Positions 23,868 to 31,921 of a stretch of DNA of 43,089 nt are shown piece by piece (the stretch's first letter is position 1; every line of letters begins with the position of its first letter). The DNA lies in assembly GCA_964386435.1 (NCBI GenBank), contig CAYLSV010000026.1:1-43089 (forward strand). The letters are read 5' to 3'. The notes below the pieces were generated by a model, which was given only the letters and a program-made list of their open reading frames with translations, made no database searches and was not told where the DNA came from. Made by a program: the position numbers and the translations under genes. The DNA comes from CAYLSV01 sp964386435 (GTDB lineage: Bacteria; Planctomycetota; Phycisphaerae; Tepidisphaerales; Tepidisphaeraceae).

Positions 23868-24227
23868 TCAGCCGGCGGCGGGTTCGATGACGGCGCGCAT
23901 GCTGCTGTCGCACTCGGGGTGGCGGTGGTCGGCACCGTAGTCGAGGATCTGGTCGCGCTTGAGCTCGGCGTGCTCGCGGTGGGTTGTGGCGACAATCGCC
24001 CGGCCGGTCGCGTCGACCTGCTCGGCGAGGCGGAAGGCCTTCTCGGGCGGGTGGGCGAAGAGGTCGCCGAGCATTTCAATGACGTAGTCGTACGTGTGCT
24101 TCGGGTCGTCCAGCAGCACGACGTTAAACGGCGGCAACCGCTTGACGCGGCGACTCCGCTTGGCGATCGGCTTCTTGGACGGCTTCGCCTTGGGCTTCTC
24201 AGGGGTCTGGACGGCTTGGTCGGCCAT
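23868..24227 (-). CDS. clpS: ATP-dependent Clp protease adaptor ClpS
   Basis: ClpS binds the ClpA or ClpC N-domain and delivers N-degron substrates. The 119-residue product has a basic, proline-rich N-terminus of about 30 residues. The core is FNVVLLDDPKHTYDYVIEMLGDLF, EKAFRLAEQVDATGRAIVATTHREHAELKRDQI, with the substrate-binding VVLLDD and the TTHREHAE helix. The C-terminus (ADHRHPECDSSMRAVIEPAAG) is longer than usual. The ATG at 24227 has GAGG eight bases upstream. No clpA or clpC lies beside it; it is divergent from the polytopic membrane gene. Confidence 0.93.
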   Translation of the reverse strand: MADQAVQTPEKPKAKPSKKPIAKRSRRVKRLPPFNVVLLDDPKHTYDYVIEMLGDLFAHPPEKAFRLAEQVDATGRAIVATTHREHAELKRDQILDYGADHRHPECDSSMRAVIEPAAG

Positions 24228-24299
24228 AACACGCACCTCGGTGAGGGATGACGCACGGTCGCACACCAACCGCATCGCGTCAAGCCGACGTGCGAAGAT

Positions 24300-26204
24300 T
24301 TGGCTAAGGTCGCGGCCTTGCATGGCGCGGGTTTCAATCGGGTGGCCGTCGTGGCCGTGGCGTGGGGCGTGGCGGTGAGCCTGCTGGTGCGGGGGTATCA
24401 GTTCGGGCGGGGCAACCACCACGTCTATCTGCTGGACCCGCTGCGACAGCTTGACCCAACGCTCTTCGCAAACGATTGGTGGGCGGTGGGGACGCTGCAG
24501 TATCACTGGGCGTTCAGCCAGTTCGCCGCGGCGGTGCTGTGGCTTGGCGTTGCGCCGGCGGCGTTCCTGCTGGCCCATTTGGCGACGGTCGTCGGTCTGC
24601 ACGCGGCGTGGTGGCGGATCGTGCGGACCCTTGGCGGCGACGCGGCGGGGTACGCGGTGAGCGTGCTGCTGTACCACGCGATGGCGGCGGGGTTCGGGCT
24701 GGGGATGTACGCGTTCCTGCAGGACAGCGGCTTCCTGCCGAGCAACGCCGCGGCGGTGCTGCTGCTGTGGGGCATCGCGTTGTGGCTGGAGGGGCGGGAG
24801 CGGTGGGCCGTGGCGTGCGCGGCGGCGGCGGGGTTCTGGCACCTGAACTACGCCGTGGCGGCCGTCGGCGCGTGGGGCGTCTGGGGGGCGTGGAAACTGT
24901 TGACCCGTTCGCCCGGACTGCGATGCGTTGCACCGCAGCTAACATCCCGCGCGAAGGTAGACGGTGACACCCGGTTACGTAGCTGCGACTCGGCGAGTCG
25001 CAGTCCGGACGCATCCCGAGCGACCCGCAAACCTGAGGGTAGCTGCGGTGCAACGCACCGCAGTCCGGACGGATCGCGGCTCGCCGAGCCGCAGCTACCT
25101 TCGGATTCATGCGTTCCGACACGTTGGCGGCGGCGTTGGACTTGGGGGCTCGTGGTGATCCTCCTCGCGGCGTTGCCGAACGTGGTGCCGGCGGTTCAGG
25201 CGAAGCTGGGCGGGGGCGAAGCGTTGCCGCTGGGGGAGTTTGTGGCGCTGTATGCTGAGCTGCGGCACCCGCACCATTACGACCCGGCCAGCTGGCACCC
25301 GATGGTTTGGACGACGTTCCTGCTGCCCATGCCGTTGGCGTTCCTGGCGTGGCGGCGGCGGTCGGCGGCACGAAACCGGGCTGTGGGAGCAACCATTTGC
25401 GTGCTGACGGTGCTCCTGTTCACGCTCGTCGGGGCGGGCATCTGGTGGTGGTCGACGAGCCTCGTTCAGCTGTCGCTGTGGCGGCTGAGCGTCTACCCGA
25501 AGCTGCTGACCTGCACGCTCGCCGCCCTCTGGCTCGTCGCGGCGGCACGGGGCGTGGGGCGACCGCGAGCCGCCGCCCAGACGATCCTCTGGGGCGTGCC
25601 CGTCGTCGGCATCATCGCAGCGGTGCTCGGCGTGGTGCCGCGGGAGTATGCGGCGACGACGGTGGTGGTGCTGGGGCTGATCCCGACGGCCCTGCCGCTG
25701 GTGCGGCGGTGGCCGCTTTGGGTGAACGGGCTGGCTCTCGCAGGGCTCGCGGTGGCCGTGGCGGCGGCGTGGCAGCGGGCGCCGGGTCGGGCGACGCCGC
25801 CCATAATGGAGCCGGGCCTGGCGGAGGTGGCGGCGTGGGCACGGGCGAACACGCCGAAGGACGCCCTCTTCGTCACGCCGCCGGGCGAGAGCGGCTGGCA
25901 GTGGCACAGCCGGCGGGCGACGGTGGTGAGCTTCAAGCACGTGCCGCAACTGACGCACGAGTTGCCCGAGTGGCGGCAGCGGCTGGAGGCCGTCACCGGC
26001 GTTGAGAATGTCACCACGCTCGCCGGCACGTTCGACCAGAAACTCGCCAAACTCGCCGAGAAACACCGCGTCCGGCCGCTGGACGAACTGCGCGACGTCG
26101 CCCGGTCCTACGCCGCCGATTTCGTGATCGCCCCACCGACCGGCGAGCCGGCCGCCCTCACCGCTGGCGATGGCCGGTGGGCGGTGTACGTTGTGGGGCC
26201 ATGA
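24300..26204 (+). CDS. Polytopic membrane protein (GT-C-like), carrying an in-frame repeat insertion
   Basis: The 634-residue protein has many hydrophobic helices: about five or six in the first 200 residues (VAVVAVAWGVAVSLLV, FAAAVLWLGVAPAAFLLAHL, VSVLLYHAMAAGFGLGMYAF) and five or more from about 280 to 500. A soluble C-terminal domain follows (EVAAWARANTPKDALFVTPPG, WHSRRATVVSFKHVPQ). The layout and the NDW...YHWAFSQF and FWHLNYAVA motifs resemble multi-pass proteins of the GT-C glycosyltransferase type; the exact role is not known. Residues about 206-270 are a hydrophilic stretch encoded by four family A repeat modules and sit in a loop between helices. The start is a TTG at 24300; later GTG codons are possible. 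The stop overlaps the GHMP kinase ATG (ATGA). Confidence 0.8.
   Translation: MAKVAALHGAGFNRVAVVAVAWGVAVSLLVRGYQFGRGNHHVYLLDPLRQLDPTLFANDWWAVGTLQYHWAFSQFAAAVLWLGVAPAAFLLAHLATVVGLHAAWWRIVRTLGGDAAGYAVSVLLYHAMAAGFGLGMYAFLQDSGFLPSNAAAVLLLWGIALWLEGRERWAVACAAAAGFWHLNYAVAAVGAWGVWGAWKLLTRSPGLRCVAPQLTSRAKVDGDTRLRSCDSASRSPDASRATRKPEGSCGATHRSPDGSRLAEPQLPSDSCVPTRWRRRWTWGLVVILLAALPNVVPAVQAKLGGGEALPLGEFVALYAELRHPHHYDPASWHPMVWTTFLLPMPLAFLAWRRRSAARNRAVGATICVLTVLLFTLVGAGIWWWSTSLVQLSLWRLSVYPKLLTCTLAALWLVAAARGVGRPRAAAQTILWGVPVVGIIAAVLGVVPREYAATTVVVLGLIPTALPLVRRWPLWVNGLALAGLAVAVAAAWQRAPGRATPPIMEPGLAEVAAWARANTPKDALFVTPPGESGWQWHSRRATVVSFKHVPQLTHELPEWRQRLEAVTGVENVTTLAGTFDQKLAKLAEKHRVRPLDELRDVARSYAADFVIAPPTGEPAALTAGDGRWAVYVVGP
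24913..25099. repeat. Cluster of four family A modules inside a coding sequence
   Basis: Modules lie at 24913-24943 (inverted), 24979-25010 (direct), 25039-25070 (direct) and 25076-25099 (inverted). The inner stems differ (GATGC/GCACC, GACTC/GAGTC, GGTGC/GCACC, GGCTC/GAGCC). The reading frame stays open throughout, giving peptides such as SCDSASRSPD, SCGATHRSPD and SRLAEPQLP. Confidence 0.92.
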
Positions 26205-27214
26205 CCTCAACGACCCCGATCACCACCCGCGCCCACGCCCGCGCCGGCCTCGTCGGCAACCCGTCCGACGGCTACTTCGGCAAAACCCTCTCGTTCATCA
26301 TCCGCGACTACGCCGTTACGGTGACGCTGGAGGAGACCGACGGCTTCGAGATCGTCCCGTCGCCGGCCGACCTCAGCACGTACGACAGCGTCGGCGGGTT
26401 CTTGCGGGAGACGAAGCTGATGGGCTACTACGGCGCGGTTCGCCTCATCAAGGCGGCGGTCGTGCGTTTCCACAAATTTTGGGCCGCCGAGAACAAAGCG
26501 CTGCCCACGGAGCGCGGCATGCGGATCAGCTTCACCACCGACATCCCCCGCTTGGTCGGCTTGTCCGGTAGCAGCGCGATTGTCGTCGCCACGCTGCGGG
26601 CGCTGGAGAAGTTTTACGGCGTTGTCGTGCCCACCGATTGGATGCCGACGCTCGCGCTGGAGGTCGAGACGCGGGAGCTGGACATCGCCGCGGGCCTGCA
26701 GGACCGGGTGATCCAGACGTACGAGGGGATGGTGTTCATGGACTTCGACCGCGCGTTGGTCGAGCGGACCGGCGGCGGCCGGTACGAGCCGGTCACGCCC
26801 GCGGCCGACTTGCCGCTGTACGTCGCCTTCGACGCCGAGCGGGCCGAGGTCAGCGGCGTCGCCCACCGCAACCTCCGCGCCGCCTGGGAGGCCGGCGAGA
26901 AGGACGTCGTCGACGCCATGGCCCAACTCCGCGACCTCACCGACCGCGGCAAGGCCGCCATTGAGTCGGGCGACGTCGACGAGCTGCACCGCGTGACCGA
27001 CGCCAACTTCGACATCCGCCAGAAAATCATGCCCATCGCCCCGGAAAACCTCCGCATGATCCAAACGGCCCGGCAGGTCGGCCCCAGCGCCAAGTTCGCC
27101 GGCAGCGGCGGCGCAATCGTGGGCGTCTACCGCGACGACGCCGAATACGACAAGCTCAAAACCGCCCTCGCCGCGATCAACTGCACGACGTTCAAGCCGA
27201 CGATCTTCGCATAG
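26201..27214 (+). CDS. GHMP-family sugar kinase (glucuronokinase-like)
   Basis: The 337-residue enzyme has the three GHMP motifs. Motif 1 is RAGLVGNPSDGYFGKTLSF near the start, the ATP-binding motif 2 is IPRLVGLSGSSAIVVATLRAL, and motif 3 is SAKFAGSGGAIVGVYRD near the C-terminus. The NPSDGYFGKTL start is shared with glucuronokinase-type and related sugar kinases, so a sugar-1-kinase role is likely; the substrate cannot be fixed from sequence. The ATG at 26201 overlaps the stop of the membrane protein gene (ATGA), so the two are translated together and the kinase may feed an activated sugar to the membrane protein (inference). Confidence 0.88.
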   Translation: MTSTTPITTRAHARAGLVGNPSDGYFGKTLSFIIRDYAVTVTLEETDGFEIVPSPADLSTYDSVGGFLRETKLMGYYGAVRLIKAAVVRFHKFWAAENKALPTERGMRISFTTDIPRLVGLSGSSAIVVATLRALEKFYGVVVPTDWMPTLALEVETRELDIAAGLQDRVIQTYEGMVFMDFDRALVERTGGGRYEPVTPAADLPLYVAFDAERAEVSGVAHRNLRAAWEAGEKDVVDAMAQLRDLTDRGKAAIESGDVDELHRVTDANFDIRQKIMPIAPENLRMIQTARQVGPSAKFAGSGGAIVGVYRDDAEYDKLKTALAAINCTTFKPTIFA

Positions 27215-27336
27215 TTCGGCACAACCGGCTTTCACCCGCAACACCCTGGCCGCGCGCTCGAACCGTCAGCCACGTCAAGCGTCGTCGCCGTGATGTTCAC
27301 GCCAGCGCTCCGGGCTGATGACTTTCGCCCGCTGTT

Positions 27337-28131
27337 TTATGCTTCGTGATCGGCGAGCCAGCGTCGCCAATCGGCTTCGGCGAGGGCGTCGATGTCGGCG
27401 GTGTCCAACGTTCCGGCGGCATGTCTCTCCAGCGCGTCAACGATGCCCGCCAGCCGCTTGGCCTTGCGCATGCTCTCCGGGGACGAGGCGGATTGATGGG
27501 TGCTGAGGTCGGCTCGAGCCCTGGCGAGCGGGGTCTTCTTGCGCCGCCCGGTCCGTGTGGGATCGGCACCCGAAGCGAGCAGGAACTTCACAAGTGCCGG
27601 ACCGCCGTGCCGTTCAACGATGGCCTGCAGCGGCGTGCGGCCGCGGACGTGATACTCGGTTCCGTGTGCCTCCACGTCAGCCCCGTACCCGACGAGCAGG
27701 CGCAGCAGATTCAACGTGGTTTGGTCGTCGCCCCGCTCGCGGCGCCGAAGCACCGCGTGCACCGCCGGCTCCTCACCAGGGTTGTCCAGCTCTGCCCCGC
27801 CAGCCAATAGGGCCGCGACCACGTCGAGTTGCTGCTGGCGGCTGACACGCTCGTAGTCCGGTTTGAACGTGCTCCCGCTGTCGCCCAGCCAAAGCGCCAC
27901 CCTGAGCGGCGACACCACGTCGTCCGGCATCCGGTCCGGATCACCCCCCGCCGCCAGTGCTGCCTTCACACCCGACGCGTCACCCGCACGGACGGCCACG
28001 CCTAGAACAATCTGGGCGTCGGATGGTTCCAGCGTCCGGGGCGGGCCGAGCGTGAAGATATCAATCCGCTCGAAATCCGCCGGGTTGAATTCCTGATACC
28101 ACCTCTCACCATCGCCGTCCCAGCCCACCAC
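27337..28131 (-). CDS. Ankyrin-repeat protein, C-terminal part of a probably frameshifted gene
   Basis: The 264-residue product contains ankyrin-like repeats: VLGVAVRAGDASGVKAALAAGGDPD, LDVVAALLAGGAELDN, LLRLLVGYGADVEAHG, RTPLQAIVERHGGPALVKFLLASGADPT. They are followed by a basic helical tail. Such repeats bind proteins. The only start in this frame is a GTG at 28131, but the frame is open and protein-like upstream to 28305 (AAYVAGDLNICAQEWLDQVD, AIDVYLPVDLTRSDLHGHAR). This overlaps the end of the next ORF in another frame. The two pieces read as one protein of about 470 residues broken by a one-base shift near 28285-28305. It is convergent with the GHMP kinase gene. Confidence 0.7.
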   Translation of the reverse strand: MVGWDGDGERWYQEFNPADFERIDIFTLGPPRTLEPSDAQIVLGVAVRAGDASGVKAALAAGGDPDRMPDDVVSPLRVALWLGDSGSTFKPDYERVSRQQQLDVVAALLAGGAELDNPGEEPAVHAVLRRRERGDDQTTLNLLRLLVGYGADVEAHGTEYHVRGRTPLQAIVERHGGPALVKFLLASGADPTRTGRRKKTPLARARADLSTHQSASSPESMRKAKRLAGIVDALERHAAGTLDTADIDALAEADWRRWLADHEA

Positions 28132-28217
28132 CCGCGCGTGACCGTGAAGATCGCTTCTTGTTAGATCAACCGGCAGATAGACATCAATCGCGCGAGCGAT
28201 CTGGTCAACGGCATCGT

Positions 28218-28748
28218 TCAGGCCATCGACTTGATCAAGCCACTCCTGAGCACAAATGTTGAGGTCGCCCGCGACGTATGCCGCCTCGTCCCGCCCCAGC
28301 CAAGATCACTGCGGTGGAACGCTTGGCGCTGTGGATCGACGCTGAGGCCGTAGGCGAAGTCAAGTCGGCAGCGGGTGCCCTCAAACAAGCGCGCGATCGT
28401 GCAGCCTTGCACAGTGTCAAAGCCGAAGCAAGCCGTCCGCCAGCCGAACCGCTCGGCCCACTGCTGCGGCTGCTCGTGCCGCAAATCGTCGTCCATCACG
28501 TAGGTCCATCGTTGCCCCTGGAGCCGCACGAGCACACCCCACGCCCCCACCGGCCGCCGCACCTCCCCGGCGACGACCTCGGCCGCGCAGTCCCGGCGGG
28601 CCGCGCCGATCATGCCGGCGGCGAGCAGCGCGTCGAGCACCGCGTCCGACGGTTGGTCGATGAGCAGGTAGTACCACCCACCCGTCTCCTGCGTCACCGC
28701 CCCCCGTCGCTGGGCGACGGGGCGGGACAGCATCTGTTCCGGCGTCAT
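28218..28748 (-). CDS. N-terminal part of the same probably frameshifted gene, unknown domain
   Basis: The 176-residue ORF starts MTPEQMLSRPVAQRRGAVTQETGGWYYLLID. It has a plausible soluble alpha/beta domain (LIDQPSDAVLDALLAAGMIG, VGAWGVLVRLQGQRWTYVMDD, GFDTVQGCTIARLFEGTRCRLDFAYGL) up to about AFHRSDLGWGG. The last 30 residues (TRRHTSRATSTFVLRSG...) are low in protein character, while another frame over the same bases continues well. The domain is not recognised. The ATG at 28748 lies 23 bases after the FAD oxidoreductase stop, so both are probably in one transcript. Confidence 0.65.
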   Translation of the reverse strand: MTPEQMLSRPVAQRRGAVTQETGGWYYLLIDQPSDAVLDALLAAGMIGAARRDCAAEVVAGEVRRPVGAWGVLVRLQGQRWTYVMDDDLRHEQPQQWAERFGWRTACFGFDTVQGCTIARLFEGTRCRLDFAYGLSVDPQRQAFHRSDLGWGGTRRHTSRATSTFVLRSGLIKSMA

Positions 28749-28771
28749 GGGCGGATACTACCCGCCCGCGG

Positions 28772-29764
28772 TCACGTTAATGCGTCGGCGAGGGCGAGGC
28801 CGCTTTGTAGGGCTCCGGCGACGCCGTTGCCCGGTAGCCAGTCGCCGCAGAGGGCTAGGCCGAGGTCGGGGTCGTGCAGGAAGGGTCGGCCGATCGGGCG
28901 GATGCACTGGCTGTACCGCCAGCGGTGGGCCTGCACGAAAACGGGGTCGGCGGTGATCCCGGTGGCCTTGGCGAAGGCGGGCTGCAGCAGCGCGGCGGCC
29001 TCGTCGAACTCCAGCTCGAGGTGCTGGCGGGTCCAGTCGTAGGTGGCGATGGCCGTCCAGCAGGTCGGCTTGTGGGGCGTCCGCCACCACTTCGCCAGCG
29101 GACCGCTGGTGCCGAGGGCGGCGTCGTGATCAATCGTCGGTGGCTCGTTGTAGGCCAGCATGAGCGCCCACTGCGGGGTCATCTCGGCGGCGTCGGCCTG
29201 CTTCGCCAACGCCTCAATGCTCGCTGTCCGCAGCAGCGCTGCGGCCTGCGGGGCGGGGACGGCGAGGATGACCAGGTCGTAGCCGCCAAAGGTTTCGCCG
29301 CCGCCCGAGCCGTCGCCGCCGTCACCGTGGAGCAGCCACCGCCCATCCTGTTGTTCGAGTGAGTTGATCGGGTGGCGGACGCGGTAGTCGAGGCCGCGGG
29401 TCAGGTACTTGCAAGGCGCGCTCATCCCGCCGACGCCGACCCATCGCTCGCCGGCGACCGCCACGCCGTCTCGCACCACCCGGCCGGGCCAGGGCTCGGC
29501 GACACCGCGGCGGGCCCAGCCCTCCAGCCGCGTCCGCATGTCGGGGTCGTCGTCGTCGAACCACGGGCAGCCGTGGTGGAACCGCAACGGCGTGCCATCA
29601 GGCAGCTCGGCCCGGCGGGAGGCCAGCCGTCCGCCGGGGCCGCGGGCCTTGTCGAACACGCTGACGCTGTCGCCGCGGGCCGCACAGCGGTTGGCGCAGC
29701 TCAAACCGGCCAGACCGCCCCCGATGACGGCGACGTTCGGGCGACGACGGGCGGCGGCGGTCAC
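28772..29764 (-). CDS. NAD(P)/FAD-dependent oxidoreductase (renalase/amine-oxidase-like)
   Basis: The 330-residue flavoprotein begins with a dinucleotide-binding motif VAVIGGGLAGLSCANRCAA, then VFDKARGPGGRLASRR, the second FAD contact typical of the renalase-like group. YDLVILAVPAPQAAALL is the middle NAD-type strand, and LALCGDWLPGNGVAGALQSGLALADAL is the C-terminal FAD motif. Substrate is not predictable. The GTG at 29764 is chosen since it stands ten residues before the first strand; the frame continues upstream without protein character. It is cytoplasmic, with the frameshifted ankyrin-type gene following it. Confidence 0.88.
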   Translation of the reverse strand: MTAAARRRPNVAVIGGGLAGLSCANRCAARGDSVSVFDKARGPGGRLASRRAELPDGTPLRFHHGCPWFDDDDPDMRTRLEGWARRGVAEPWPGRVVRDGVAVAGERWVGVGGMSAPCKYLTRGLDYRVRHPINSLEQQDGRWLLHGDGGDGSGGGETFGGYDLVILAVPAPQAAALLRTASIEALAKQADAAEMTPQWALMLAYNEPPTIDHDAALGTSGPLAKWWRTPHKPTCWTAIATYDWTRQHLELEFDEAAALLQPAFAKATGITADPVFVQAHRWRYSQCIRPIGRPFLHDPDLGLALCGDWLPGNGVAGALQSGLALADALT

Positions 29765-29882
29765 GGGTGCAGTGTTGCAGCAGCAGCCGACGTCGGCAAC
29801 GCCGAACTTTTTCGCGCAACCGACACGCATTCGGCACGCTAATTGCCAATGGTCGAGGGCGGAGGCATTAGGAGTACGTGCC

Positions 29883-30215
29883 GTGGTAAGAGAAACTGTA
29901 AAGACAACTTTGATCCTGCTCGGCTTTGTCGCCGCGTGCGGCCCGGCTCTGCCAGCATGGGCCGGCCCGGTCCCCATGGGCCTCGAGTCGCCCCAGCCAG
30001 CGCTCGAATCACCCCCCGCGACGGCCGACCGCAAAGCACCGCCGGCCGCAAGCCGAGTCCTGGCCCCGCTGCTGACGTTCAACCCGCCCATCGACGAGCC
30101 GGTGCCGGACGCCTCGCTCGTCCCCCTCCCCGCCGGCAGCACCGCCGGCCTCTCCACACTCGCCCTCGCCCTCACCGCCACCGGCATCCGCCGCCACCTA
30201 CGCGGCCGGGGCTAA
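29883..30215 (+). CDS. Small exported protein with VPLPA-type sorting tail
   Basis: The 110-residue product starts with a signal peptide (VVRETVKTTLILLGFVAACGPALPAWA). It has a short proline-rich mature part (MGLESPQPALESPPATADRKAPP, NPPIDEPVPDAS) and ends VPLPAGSTAGLSTLALALTA followed by a basic TGIRRHLRGRG. The end fits the VPLPA variant of PEP-CTERM sorting signals: motif, hydrophobic helix, arginine-rich tail. The GTG at 29883 has AGGAG eight bases upstream. No folded domain is visible, so it may be a short surface peptide or an anchor. It is divergent from the FAD oxidoreductase gene. Confidence 0.65.
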   Translation: MVRETVKTTLILLGFVAACGPALPAWAGPVPMGLESPQPALESPPATADRKAPPAASRVLAPLLTFNPPIDEPVPDASLVPLPAGSTAGLSTLALALTATGIRRHLRGRG

Positions 30216-30340
30216 TTGCCCAATTACGCAGCCGCAACGACCACGAAGCAATAGTTGGTCCAGCATAAAACAAGCGTCAGCAAGCCTCGCCCGCCGTCTT
30301 GACGCGACTAGGGCCCAGCAACACAGACGAGACAACTTGC

Positions 30341-31132
30341 CTACCGCCGTCGCCGCCGAAGCATCACGCCGCCGATCAGCAACCCCCCCGCCGCCGCCAA
30401 CGGTTCGGGGATGACGGCCGGGGCCACCTGCACAGAAAGATTATCAATCGCGATGCCGTGCGCGTTGAAGCCATCAATGTTGCTAAAGGTCAGCTCGAAC
30501 GACTCGTTTGGTGCGATCGTGAGCCCTCGCACGGTTGTAGTCAGCATCTCGAAGTAGCGCGAGTCGTTGCCGTTGAGCGGCTCCGGAGTCGCGCCACCGT
30601 TGGGGATGTTGAAGTACGGCGTCTCGAACCGGAGGTCGGGTAAGGCCGTTTCGCCATCGGCATCTTTCAGCTTGACGTTGAACCCGTTCGGGTTGTTGGT
30701 CGACACTCCACGTCGCCATTGCTCCCCGCGGTAGGAGATCGTCAGGGTGTTGATGTCGCTGGTGCCGCCATTGGTGAATCTGGCCACGGCTTTGAAGGAG
30801 GTTGATACCTTCGGCTCCAAGAACCAGCCGAGGGCTCTTTCGTTGGAGAAGGTGGAGCCGTACGAGTAGACACCTCCGGCAGCGCTGCTGCCGTTGTCAT
30901 TGCTTTGGTAGACGGTCGAGGTGGATCCGGTTGAGATGGTGAAGTTCGAGGGTCCGTTGGGTATCCCGGTCCCAGCGAATTGCGTGATTGTGAACTTGTC
31001 AAAGTCCTCGACCACAGGCGATTTTTCGCTTATCACGTAAGCGGCTGGGGCGGGTGAGGTTGCCAGATTTACGACGCCGATGATCGTGCCGAACGCGAGC
31101 TTCTTTGTGTGCAACATCGTTTGATGGTTCAT
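30341..31132 (-). CDS. PEP-CTERM exported protein of unknown function
   Basis: The 263-residue protein has a signal peptide (KKLAFGTIIGVVNLATSPAPAAY). A beta-rich mature region follows (FTISTGSTSTVYQSND, LGWFLEPKVSTSFKAVARFTN, DINTLTISYRGEQWRRG, SFELTFSNIDGFNAHGIAIDNLSVQV). The tail is VIPEPLAAAGGLLIGGVML plus five arginines. Planctomycete PEP-CTERM proteins of this kind often carry a lectin-like jelly-roll, but no named domain is certain. The ATG at 31132 is chosen over 31192 because it stands just before the signal peptide. The base composition is more AT-rich than the neighbours. A long gene-free region with hairpins precedes it. Confidence 0.82.
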   Translation of the reverse strand: MNHQTMLHTKKLAFGTIIGVVNLATSPAPAAYVISEKSPVVEDFDKFTITQFAGTGIPNGPSNFTISTGSTSTVYQSNDNGSSAAGGVYSYGSTFSNERALGWFLEPKVSTSFKAVARFTNGGTSDINTLTISYRGEQWRRGVSTNNPNGFNVKLKDADGETALPDLRFETPYFNIPNGGATPEPLNGNDSRYFEMLTTTVRGLTIAPNESFELTFSNIDGFNAHGIAIDNLSVQVAPAVIPEPLAAAGGLLIGGVMLRRRRR

Positions 31133-31362
31133 CCGTCTGCCCTTTGCTTCCCGTGGTGAGGAAGGGCCGGCGACAAACAACGTGCTCGTCACGGGGTGCC
31201 CTATCCGCGGACGATGCTACAGTTGGAAAGGAACAACGCAAGCATTATGTGCGGAAGCAGCCAGCACCGACGCGGATTGAGCCGCGGATGAGTGGATGCA
31301 GCGGCCTGCGACGGCGCCACTCGAGCGGCTCGACATGGCATGTTGCCGTTTTGATCTGTTCA

Positions 31363-31438
31363 CGTCGCTGAGGCCCCCACCGCCTCGTAGAGGCGGGGCT
31401 ACATACGCCTCTACGAGGCGGTGGGGGTCTCAGCGACG
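31363..31438. repeat. Family B hairpin, best copy (33-bp arms)
   Basis: Arms 31363-31395 and 31406-31438 pair at 32 of 33 positions around a 10-base loop. The outer end is CGTCGCTGAG and the inner end contains CGCCTCGTAGAGGCG, itself a hairpin. The only mismatch (G against T) can still pair in RNA. Confidence 0.95.
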
Positions 31439-31548
31439 CACATGAACTATGGAGGCACAAGCTGCCCAAAGCGCTGTCGGAAGCTTCCGGCGAAGGATGC
31501 CGCGTCGGCGACGGGGCGGGCGGGTGGTGCCGCGGATAAAAAGAGCCG

Positions 31549-31640
31549 GCCGTGCCGGCGGAGTCTCGCACGCCAACGCGGGCAGGGGGGGGACCCACGT
31601 CAAGGGGGACATGCGTGCGAGACTCCGCACCTGGCACGGC
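31549..31640. repeat. Inverted repeat, GTGCGAGACTCCGC family
   Basis: Arm 31549-31573 (GCCGTGCC, GGAGTCTCGCACGC) is matched in reverse complement by 31613-31640 with a three-base insertion. The 39-base loop contains a G-run. This family is distinct from A and B by sequence. Confidence 0.8.
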
Positions 31641-31921
31641 GCGGCGTGTTCCAAAATTGTGACGCCTTGTGGCGTTGGGGCGGCTTGGCACTCCTCGCCG
31701 CGGGTTCTCCTGTGCCAATCGCTGTGGCCTGGGCGGCCGGTGAGGGCGACTGATGCTCCGTCTGATGAAGCTTATGATACTTCCAGAAGAATGCAAGCCC
31801 GAACGTGCATTTTTTCCGCGGGTTCTTCTGTCCACACAATACGAAAACAAATGGTGTCGGCGGGCCTATTTTATGACAACTGGTGGCTCGTCACATACCC
31901 CGAACGGGCGAGTTTGCCGAG

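Larger units (their letters stand above)
31133..31921. other. 789-base gene-free region with two large hairpins
   Basis: No credible gene is seen on either strand. It holds the promoter side of the PEP-CTERM gene (30341-31132) and the 3-prime end of the NagB/PIG-L gene. Two strong inverted repeats (31363-31438 and 31549-31640) lie in it, listed separately. A CGCGGGTTCTTCTGTCC-like segment appears twice (about 31699 and 31818), perhaps an old duplication. Confidence 0.7.

Noticed and set aside
24913..25099. CRISPR array in the cluster of similar units
   Set aside because: The units are palindromic, of mixed orientation and irregular spacing, and no cas gene is present.
31421..31753. Plus-strand ORF ending in a hydrophobic stretch (GGLALLAAGSPVPIAVAW)
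   Set aside because: It runs through two inverted repeats, has no start signal and resembles no family.
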